From Arbacia lixula (Eukaryota; Echinodermata; Echinoidea; Arbacioida; Arbaciidae), in NCBI GenBank assembly GCA_963669155.1, contig OZ022576.1, positions 16,431,035-16,495,034 on the forward strand: 64,000 bases of DNA, in the 5' to 3' direction. Positions 27,301 through 39,300 of this stretch are shown piece after piece. Position 1 is the first letter of the stretch, and the number at the start of each line of letters is the position of its first letter. A program made the position numbers and the translations under genes. The notes under the pieces were generated by a model, which was given only the letters and a program-made list of their open reading frames with translations, searched no databases and was not told where the DNA came from.

Positions 27301-30300
27301 CTCTTTCATCAAACTTTGTCCCGAATGCAGTAATGAACTAGAGAAAAGTACATGCATGCTGTGTTTATTTACAAGGTAAAAAACATTGCTTACGTGTACT
27401 TGATAGTTCTCATTTTTATCTTCTCATGGTAGGTCATTAAAAAGGGGAAGGACGACTTGTTTTTTTTTTTCACCACAGTATTTGATTTGTGCTGGTTGGC
27501 AGTTGAACTCCCATGCACTCTGTGCTTTAAAGACAGCCAGTCCCTTTTTCAGATCACCACAAAACCATCGAAACTTTGGCAAAACATATAGAGAAGTGTA
27601 GGCAAGCTCTATATTCACAATTTGAAACTGATACGTAGTGTAAAATTCAAATAATGCACGTAAACAACACCTGATTAATAGTCTTTACCTCAGGCTCTTA
27701 GCAATTTGTGTTGAATTTTTTTTTATCTGCTTTATTGATTAATCTGTTTATTAAATTTTAAAACGCATTATGAAAAAGTTGTTCTATAGATCTTTCCAAA
27801 ATTTGGTAACTACTCATAAAATTAGGATTTCACACACGCATAATAGCCACCAGTGACTGTGACAAAGACTAATACTTTTTTCGTAGTACGAAAAAAGTCG
27901 GTTTGAAATTTAACGGCTGAATCTTTTTACATATACAGAAAGCTTCAACATGCTATATTCTTAGAAATGGTCTTGAATCACACTTTCTTCAATTTACGAT
28001 CGTGATAGACGATTTCAAATTTTAAGCTTGCAAAAGGGACGGACAATCTTTAAAGCTAATCATCCAAAGGCATTAAAATCAGGTGTGTTTCAAAAGGTTG
28101 GATTCTAATTTAATTTCAGTGACCTTTGTTTAGCTCGCTTCATGTCCCTTTCAATTAAAGAGATACCCAGCAGAATCCTAACTGCATAATTGGTTAACTG
28201 TTTTTTCCTTTCATTGTTCAAAACTCACTCTACAGTGCACATGCTATACATTTGTATGTTCCCTAATACATGATGCGATACTACAGTGTATATTTAGAAT
28301 ATATTCACTTATTATTTTCACGGTCGAGGACATATTCGCAAACTTCTATAAAATTAGACCACTATAAAATACACAGTGTATTGTTCAGCCAGCTAATATA
28401 CAGGGTAATATCAAACAAGTCTATTAGCTTGTAGTTTTCTAACTGTGACCTTTGTTTTACCTCATTTGATATCCCTTCTAATTTAACAAATGTATTCATC
28501 ATCGTGCATGATTGGTACAGATGCAATCTTTTCCTTTTCTCAAAGGTTAAAGGTTCATACCTTTGACGTTCCAGATAATGGCTACATAAAAATCAAAATC
28601 ATCTTGTCATATCTGACATTCATGTACAGTACATGTAAGGAGTGTGTTTCACCATCATTCATGCGAAGGGTAACATTTAACTGCATCAAGTTAAACAACC
28701 CTTAGTTGTCATAAAACTCCTTCTAATACTGAGTCTTATCTTTCATATGTGTACAACATACAATATATCTACATGTATACGTGGGTGTTCAAGCTCCACA
28801 TAGGCAGTTGCCCAGTTACCTCATAGGGTACTCAACTTTTTGATGTGGGTAGGCCTACTGCATGTTGAATTTGTATTCAAACCCTTGGACTCCAGGGGCA
28901 GGTGCTTATCAAATGAAATCATCAATTGATACACTACACCCTTCAGCTTATATCTTTTGTATGAAAAGAAAAGAGACTAAATTGAGCAATGGTCTGGACT
29001 GCAGGGTAAGGGGGGTAGAGTAGAATGACAATGACAAGTTGAACTCCTGTACAATAAATAGAAAATAAAATGTATTTATAGAATTGAGGAATTCCCAGTA
29101 ATCCTTTAACTATGATCCCTTGTTTTTTATCGCTTATTTATTCTAGTAGAGAATAGCAGGTAGCAGAAACAAATGGAAGCCTCGACGATGGAGTAAAGAC
29201 ATTGAATATTGCATTCTAGGCCGAGCTATTTTTGTACCGCAAATGGATTCAACATCCTTGCATTTGGAATTTAAGCCCACAGAAAAGGAAAGCTAATTTT
29301 CTTTTGTTGTTTAGATATACATGTTCAGGCAGAACAAACACCAATCCAAAAACATGTGTATTTATTCCACGTGGTGCCAACACATGAGTTTGCACGTACG
29401 TGTAGACCCGGCAACTCCCTGTAAAATGCATTATCATGTTCTTCAAATAGTGTCATCTTACAATACTTGCGTCATCTGCAGGATATAGCCGGCAGTTCCT
29501 GGATTATACATTATTCTCCGCAGCCAGATGGAACGCTAGAATCTCTTCATACTTTCAAATGGCTTGTGCAGGATTCTGAGGTTTTGTGAACCCGCAGTCA
29601 TTATTCTTGCACTGGATTCTGCTATAGGAGGCGGGGGAAAAGAATTTCCCCCTCCTCCACTCCCCTCACTGCACAAACATAACAATGACTGTGGATTAAC
29701 ACACAGTAAACAAATGTACAATGTTTACCCTCTTCTACATGTGGATCCTGCATGATTTAGCATACATCACTTATTATCTAGCCCGAACCAGGGGGAAATT
29801 ACAACATACCATGTGCTTTGCTGAGGATAATAATTTATTCAATTCTATGGATATCCCCCCCCCCCCCATTTGTTGTGAATTCATTCATTGCTTGATATCA
29901 ATATGAACACGACGCCAGACATCATATAATGTGAACATGCTTTGTGCAATATGAAAATGAACATATCTTTGGGACATGTTTTCAAATACATGTATCCTTC
30001 CGTAGCTGTCATGTCTGAACTTTGAGCGAGCACCTTAGACTTAGGGCATGTTTATCAACTCTTATTTTGGTAGAATTAAGGTTTCCAAATGCGTTTACAT
30101 TTTTTTAATGCATTTCAGGGAGTTGATAAATGCAAAGGTATTTTGATTATGGGGTTCAGAGAGCTGTTTTGAAACACGCAAATTTGTGCGATCTTAAACG
30201 CATTTAGAGAAGCGATATAAACACAAGGCTCTTTTTAAACGACTTTAAACCACGTGTTTCCGATTTCTGAAAACATGCGCGCCACGCCAAGTAAACACAT

Positions 30301-33300
30301 CGATCGCACAATATTGTACTACAGCGCACGTGTAACAGGGCAGTAGAGCTGCGCAGTGACAAGGCCGGTTTCGACGATGGGCGATTAAGTTGATAAACGC
30401 ACCAGTTTTTTAAACACGTTCGTAAAGGCCTTTGGAAATGCATTTCAAATTCTGAAAAGATGATAAACACGCCAACGAGAGTCCTTCACCATCCCTTGCA
30501 GAATGCTCCTTATCTAATATTTTGATTTGCAAGGTCAGTGAGGCCTGGATGAAGCTCAGGGTACACTAACTGGGCGGTCTTCATCGGCACAAGGTTGGTC
30601 AAATATCACACAATTTCATAGGATAGCACATTATTGCGCTAATTAAAGAAAAACTTAACATGTAATTTGCATAGGGCACCTTCTTTTAATAATCTTTAAT
30701 CTTTCAAGCAAAATAGCCCACTTGTTCATAGTATATCAAAATTAGCCTCTAAGAGGCATTTGAAAAGATTTCCAGATTCCAGAGTTCTGTACTGAGCAAT
30801 TTCAAGCCCAGAAACAGCATGCATCTATTGCAAAGTTGTGGTTTTGCATTTGACATAAGTACAAAGGGGGCTCAGTCTGTTAAAGCCCCACAAGTGCAAG
30901 TAAGCCCCCCCCCCCCTCTCTCTATATTACAAAAGAGCCCCTGTAATTCTACATTTTTACATCATGTTTTACACTTTAATTCACTAGCATGGTACAGATG
31001 TTCATTTCATGATGTCAAGCTTGAAAAGTAGTCCCAACCCATTCTTGGTTTTTTTTTAATTTCCCCATGCCTCGGCAGCAATATCATGTACGCATGAGCA
31101 ACACCAGCAGTGGAAGGCTAATCAGACTAAGCTGTAACTTGAGGATAGTGAAGACCCAGCCACTATCACGCTTTGGCTGGTCAATGATGACCTGGATTCC
31201 GGGCTGATGGACCTGCATGCTGCTTGCATGAAAAGCAGATCAATCAGATAAGCATATCAGTAGAAGTTTGAGGCTTTGGTAAACATCAATAGGTGCGTCT
31301 TCATTAGCTCAAGCTGGGCAAAATAGCGAGCTTGTTCTGATCCGGCTAGCTAGCCAGATCACGAAATAGCTAGCTATTTGCGTCTTCATTAGCCAGATCA
31401 GGCAAAATAGCGAGCTATTTGGTCGAGAAAATTTCCCAAGAAATCTTGGGCTAGATGGAGCTAGCTCGAGCTAGTTCGCGAAATAGCTCGAGCTAGTTCG
31501 GAGCGTCTTCATTAGCCTGAAAATTTCTCGATCCCGGCATGCATCAGCGCCCACGAGGCTTTGTTTACGTAATAGGTTTTTACACGTGCGTGAATGCGAG
31601 CTCACAACCGAAGCCATGCGGTCATGGCCTATTCCTGTCGCACACTGCTGGTATGTGCGAAACTCGGGATAATTTATGCAGGCAACCCGAGCTCGAGCTT
31701 ACGTATCCCGAGTTTCGAGCTAATGAAGACGCGATTGCAACTTCAGGCTAGTTCCCCGGATCAGAAAAATAGCTCGCTATTTCGTCTTATCGGGCTAATG
31801 AAGACGCACCTAATGAGACAAAATATGAAACCTTTAATATTGTGAAACTGAAAACATCATATGGGTTGTGGAGTCATGGTTGAAGCAGGTTTGTGAAAGT
31901 AATATCCAATGTTCATATTTAACATATTTTCTCTACATGTCTGATTTTGCCCATCGTTGTACTTGTCTTATTTTCCTGTCTTTATCCAATAATCATGTTC
32001 ATATTTAACACATTTTCCCTACTTGTATCATTCTACCCAGCTTTTGACTAATACAATTCTTCTGTCTCTTTTAGAAGCATGTTTTTTTTAATGCTCAAAC
32101 CGTGTACAGTATGAAAAGCCTGGAAGCAAGACTACATGTGTAACATATACAGGTATTTCCTGAATGGTAATCAATTCTACAATAGGTTAAGCCATTATGT
32201 AACAAACACAGATGTACTCATATCATCCACCGTAATTTGTTACATCATAGACCGCCACACAATGTCTGCACAGTTAATGTAGCTCTTATTGGGCCTAGGA
32301 ACAAACTATATCATTTTTGATACACAATATAGACTAACTTAAGCTCTAAAAAGTATTTCAGGATTTTTGCTAATAGGTTCTACTTCTGCTTAATGTACCA
32401 GTATGCCTACCATACATATGTTCAATACACGTTTGTTGATGTATTAGAGACAATAAAGACCAACTTTAACTCGAGTAGTAACGGAGTTTTGCTACATGAG
32501 TTCCGATCCTGCTTAATGTACCAGTATGCCTGTCATACATGTAGTGCCTTGAAGACAAGCATAATGTGTTGCAAACATACATGTGCCACGTAAGACCCAA
32601 ATATCTTGACATGCCGGATTAGAGGCCAGAGGACATTATGATGAATTAAGCCTTGTTAAGTTGCCAAACTGCATTCACCTACAAACATGCACAGTAGGCT
32701 AGAGAGGTTTCATGAATGTGGCACCCGATTGCACTCACTGAGAAAAGCGCTAAGGTTAGAGCTGTTATTGTGTTGAGAAACCCACCCCCAGGCCCCCTGA
32801 GCACGGCTGGTACTAATAATAAGTCAGGATATCATACGGTTCCATGATGTGTCACAATAGACCGGCTTACTACTGGCTACAATACATATAATTTTATGCA
32901 GATTCCTGAACAAGCTCACATGTAGTAATGCGTTTAGCTCACTTGCTTTAAAGGGAGTGTCGCCCTTTTGCAGGTCTTAAAATCAAATACTGTGAATGCC
33001 ACAAAAAAAGAAGAGAAATAGGGAATACTAGATTAACACTCCCATTAAAATGAATTGATTTAAAGCAGAATCATATACCTCGCTAAATTGCGAGTTGACT
33101 TATGGATGGGTTATCCAAAACTTGGTGGTATTTGTAGCTTAGAGACCAAGACCGCATAGCGCACATCATGGTTCTTTGCACTGTAACCACAGCTTAGTAT
33201 TGGGAGGTACAATACAGTATATGACTGGATAATATGTGTGCAATGAAACAGGGTGTGCCAGATGTTAAGAAGGAGACACGTAGTTTTAAAGATTGTCCGT

Positions 33301-36300
33301 CCCTTTTGCAAGCTTAAAATTTGAAATCGTCTATCACGATCGTAAATTGAAGAAAGTGTGATTCAAGACCATTTCTAAGAATATAGCATGTTGAATCTTT
33401 CTGTATATGTAAAAAATTTCAGCCGTTAAAATTTCAAACCGACTTTTTTCGTACCACGAAAAAAGTATTAGTCTTTGTTACAGTATCTATGTGGTTATTA
33501 TGCGTGTGTGAAATCCTAATTTTATCAGTAACTACCAAACTTTGGAGATGATTCCTTCCATAGAACAATTTTTTTCATAATGCGTTTTATAATTTAATAA
33601 ACAGATTAATCAATAAAGCAGATATTTCAACACAAACTGCTAAGAGCCTGAGGTAAAGACTATTAATCAGACGTTGTTTACGTGCATTATTTGAATTTTA
33701 CACTACGTATCAGTTTCAAATTGTGAATATAGAGCTTGCTAAGAGTTCTCTATATGTTTTGCCAATGTTTCGATGGTTTTGTGGTGATCTGAAAAAGGGA
33801 CTGGCTACCTTTAAACTTTTCCTGAAAAGGTTTGTAAAGCTCTATTAGAAGCTACATGTATTACAAGAACTGTATACCCATTTAGTATCAAATTTATTAT
33901 TCTTAGTTACCAACTTGCAATTGGCAAAGAGGTTTCACTTGTGTGATGCTGTGGAAACATTGGTACTCCTACCTTTGTTGTGTGTTTTTCATCAGTTGAT
34001 ATTTGTTATAGCCTTATCACCAACATTTGTTGGTATAATCTGTGTTCATATAGGTATTGTTGTATTATGTGTACACAGGTCCTCCACGGAGAACAATGCA
34101 AGCTCACTGATGGGGAAAATGACTAAGTAAGTAAATAAATAAATGAGATTTCATACACATTGCCATTTCATGCAGCTGATCCACACCAAGTTCTATTACT
34201 TTAAATGGGGCACCCTAAGCACCACTGCAGTACAACATCCACATACTCTAGTGAGCCTTTGCCTTGCCTTCAAATTTGGGATCTCCGAGTGTTCCAGGAA
34301 GTTAACCCCCTCAGTACCAAGGCAGAAATGGTCCATTGACTTATTACACATTTCATGCCCCCATGATTACTGGGAGGGTTAATATGATTTGTCGAGGGCT
34401 CAACCCCACTCATTCATAGGGTGTGTGAAAGCATGGCTCTGCGACACGGTCTGCACTCCCCACAAATGCCAAAAATACGTCCCCCATGGTCCATTGTGGG
34501 AATGCCAGCTATCCCAAAACCCAATGCAACCTCTGTTCTGTAGCATGCATATTGTCCAAGTTCACACGTTTGTTCAATGAATATAGACTATGGTCGCTAC
34601 CAAAAGTTTTTACTGATAAGAAGGATAGTTCTTCACTTTTCCTGAAGAGGTTTGCGAAGCTATGACTCTGATATTTCTTACATGTTATTGCTAGGGTATA
34701 TTGCTTATTATGCCAAGTTTTGTGATATTTGTAAAAGGACTACATTACCTTTAAACATGAATTTGACTCTAGGTACAAGCAAGGACAAACAGCATTGTTT
34801 ACCTATAACCCTGGTTTGGGGTTGCAAGCAGTAGGCAAGGCAACCTCACCTTCTTTTTGGCACCATACAAACATGCATCCACACAATATGTCAGCCCGGG
34901 CCCGCTGAGCTTTCAAGCCGATGCGACGCTATACTTTAGGGTGTACATACCCAGCAAAATTTTAGAGGCTCAGAGTTCAAATTTGGGCAACCATGTGTTC
35001 TGGGCGCCCTGCCCTGCCTTAGGGAGAATCCAGTAATATCGAAAATATAGTTTCAGTTTTTTTAAAAATGAAACGGGAGGGGGGGGGGAGGGGGTTCAGG
35101 ATAATTTAGTCCCACAGTACAGAAAAGAGGCCCTGTAGAAAACAAATTCTTCACATGGTGTTCATTTCAAGAAATTACACTAATGACCCATCACATGATC
35201 ACAATCAAAGTTAAGTCCAGCATTTAAACAAATATTTACAACGGGCTGTTTATTACAATTCAGACCCGCATTAAATCTTATTCACGTATCCATACTGTCG
35301 CAGGACAGCCCTATTTAAACCCTACATGTATGGCTGATGATTCCATTAACAAAGGGAGACAAACAACAGTGAGGGCACATGGGCAAAACTTTCCTTTCAA
35401 ACTTGTGAACCCACCTTACTTACAGGCTATACATTTTCGCACTGAGGAGCTTTTGCCTCTGTTCCACATATGATGCCACACTAATCCACCATCATGCTCA
35501 TTTGTATGACCTGGATTAGTTTGACCAGCATTTATTTAGCGCAAGGCAGAGGATTCAGACTAAAAGCATCTTGCCTTTTAAGAGCCTTTCAAGAGGCAGA
35601 TCTGAGGCTAAACAAGTCCATGGTATTATATATTAACAAGTCTGGGCAAGTCTGCCTGCATATTATATAATGCAGCTTCTTCTTCGACCTTAAAAATGAC
35701 CAATGTAACTGAAGGTCATAGGTGACTTGCTAATAACATGTACTGTATACTCAGACTTGAGTCACATTTTTCTTAAATCAAGAAGCCGACAATAATTCAA
35801 TAAATGGCCACAGATAAACATTAGTTGCAAGTTTAATGACAAATATTAAGAGTGCCCAGTGCCCATATTTTTCACATTTTAAAAGCTTACTTCTGGATCA
35901 GTTCAGCCAGCTGACACGAATCTGTCACTCCAAGAATCCAAGAAAGAAATCACCTAGTAGACCAGTTGGTAGTTTGTACCAGCATTAATCTATAGATGTT
36001 CACATTGCAAATACAAACTTGATTATAGTAGTAACTTTTTTACAATTTTGAAAGTTTCTATGGCTGATACATGTAGCCATGCAAAATGATCATCACCTTG
36101 AACTTCAAATATGGGTCTGTCTACAGTAAAGGGATATCTTTTGGCACAACAGAATAATTTGAAATTATAACATTTGCACCACCAAAATATTGAATATTGA
36201 GTGTTGAATTTCCTCCAAAATAATTTCAGCTAAAATCCTGCCCTGAATGTTCATTATTATATATTTCTAAACTAAGCCTGTACATATTTTCCATATCACA

Positions 36301-39300
36301 GTAGTAATCGGACAGACAAGTGTATTTCAAACTTATCTGTCCTGTTACCAACATGCTGTGGCAAATTTGTACAGGGCAAATTTTCTAAAGCGTACAAAAC
36401 ATTGTAAAGTGCAAATCAATCCATTTCTTTGATATTCTTATTATTATTGGCTGGTTTATTTAATAGACAACAATAATAATTGGAATAAAGAGATTTATGC
36501 AAATGTTACGGTAAATGTAACAGAAATGTATCCATTACTATGGACATGCCCATATTTAATTCAAAAGTTATTTTCCATCAAATTAGTGTTTTTGTACATC
36601 AATAGGATGTATAAGGTGAGGCAGGAGAAATTTACTCCCCTACCTTCACCCCCACTTCCATTTCCACCCTCAATCCACTGCTCTTCACCTCGTCCATTTG
36701 GCTACACACTCTACTGCTCTTTGGGCGACACTCAATGCTATGTTGAATGCATGATTCACTTCTGGACCGATCGGTATTGAACAAACCCAGACAAGTCCAT
36801 GTCCGTCCGCCTGGTAAACCCTGGCAAGCCTGGTTGTTTTTCTTTGGCAAGTTCCTTTTCTACACACACACCCCTAGACAAAAGCACCATGTGCAGAAGA
36901 AGGCTAGAGAAACTGGGTGTAGCCCTATGTATTCAATGTGTTTTTCTCTCCTCAACATTGTGTAGGTATTGGTATAGTGGATAGAAAACAAACAAGAGAG
37001 GTGGCAAAACAAAGGCACTCTATACTTTATGGTCACTTTATAATGTACACAATCCATTTGCCTCCCATTTGTCCACCTATGGCAAGAGAACAATAACATT
37101 TATGGTAAATTACATATTGGAAGAAAGTCCCATATAGCATTCACAGTGAGTTTGTTTTCTAACTTGATAGAAACTTGCCTAAAAGCTTTATGTCCATGAC
37201 TTGGACTCTTGTGGTTAAGCAATGACAAGCATGCAAACATGTGGTATTAGGTTAAGTACAGGGTGACTCATTTGTTGGCAAAAACTTACCAGGTGCTTCT
37301 CAAATACTCTATATCTGGCTGCTCAAACATCAAACATACAGCACATGTGCAGTAGTCTCTACATACCTGTGACATAATTGTGACGTGTCTCAAAACAATT
37401 ACCTGTAATGGCTGGCTGTAAGATTTTGGATAAGTTCACCTGACTTGCCAGCTGTGTCCTTGTCCAAAGACCTGATGGTTACGCACATGCTACTTCGTCA
37501 TTTCTACCCTCAGATTTATACTTAGAATGACCAGGGTGTCCCTGGTAATTCTCAATGTACATTTAATGTACATGTAGATTAAATATCGCATCCAGCAACA
37601 CACACATTGAAATGAACTTTTTTCATTTGTTGTTGCATTTCTAAGCTTACTAAACCACACATTTTTATCTTTTACTCCTACTTCATGTACCTGTACATGT
37701 TGGTGCAGGTAATTATAAAATGACAACAAACTGATTCCAGAGCACAGATTGCTGAATGTAATGTATTTGCAGGTTATTCCAAGTATTCCAAATTTGCCTT
37801 GGGAATTTTAACTAGTGAATTTGATGTCACACTTTCGAACTGTTGGGTTTTAAAATTTAGTGGTAACAGAAAAATATTGTAATATTCCCATAGACTCACC
37901 ACTCCTCATGTACATGCATCAAAGAAATTTGCTTTGTAGCTATTCTTACAAATGGTAGCACACTAGGAACACACAATGTACAGTAAATATATGTGTCTAT
38001 TCACTATCGCAACAATGTATTCACCCTTTACCATTTCGATAAACAAACTCATACTTTATTTGATTTATAATTTGATTTGGGGTCCAGTATAGTTTCACTT
38101 TAATACGTTGTTCAGAATACAATGTTGATCATGGCCAGCCACCAAAGTGGTGCATAACAACTCAGGGAAGAGTGTGCACTTGTAATTGCTCATAGAAAGA
38201 TCAGGTAAGTGTATGAACAGCATTATGCAGCCTACATGTACAATGCGCAACAACAAGGAGTGCCAAGGTCCATTTTAGCAAAAGATATATATTATACATG
38301 GCCAAACAGGTCAAATGCGTGTCTAATATGAGCTATTCTACATAATACAGTATTGTTTGTGGAAAGGAAGAAAGTAATTGGAAACTACCATGATACATTC
38401 TTTACTGTTAAGGTACATTGTTCAACAAGTTGTTTTCTAGTTTGCCCACAGAATATATGACCTACATTATTGTAAGTGAATCAATGGAACATTTCGAATG
38501 TCATGCAATATAATTTACAATGAACAACTCATACATGTTAGGTAAATAGTATAAATACCCAACATTAAAAATTCCATCAAAATATGAAAATGTTTACATC
38601 TATAAGTATTTTGCACAAAATGTTCAGAATCTTCAAAGGGACATACCCGTCTGTGTTTTTTGCATTGTTGTATTCAATGCCACAGAATCAAATTCAGACC
38701 ACAACCAGACTAATCAAAAGTCATCAGCCAACAATTCCATGACCTGATTCAGACAAATCCAATGACACTGGTGGAGCGCAAAACCAAGCCCAACCAGAGT
38801 GGCTAATCATAGGATCGGAATCCACTGGTCAGCAAACCATTCTGAGACTTGATTTTGTTTTGAGTGGCTGACCACAATCAGAGCTGATCCCAATGCATGT
38901 CAAATATAAACCAGAAATATTCTACAGAATATTTTTGAAGCAGTCCAATGGAAACACAATTTAATAGTTCACAAGTGGGTGTGGTTTCAGAATCTCATTC
39001 TAGTAGACCGAAACATTTCATGACTGCAGATTACACTGCACTGCACTGCATGGCAGAACATTTTATGTTAATTTCCAAGAGCGAGGCTCCTCATAACCAT
39101 TCTTGTTTCTTAGATATTTTTTTCCCTTGTTTGAGTCTTTTTTATCTCTAATTTTGGTTGTTTATGTTATTTCTTATTCATTCTTATTATAAAATGTTTG
39201 TTATCGGGCAGTTCCAGTGATGTAAAAACTAGCCTTGTCCAGTCCTAACAGACAGAACAATGAGTAAACACTAGGTAAGACCAGAGGGGCATCCCTTTTT

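Noticed and set aside
36632-36867. Minus-strand ORFs near a possible acceptor, considered as an extra RFX7-like exon
   Set aside because: The exon 1 to exon 2 junction is already complete and phase-matched to the RFX7 pattern; the translated sequence has no RFX similarity.
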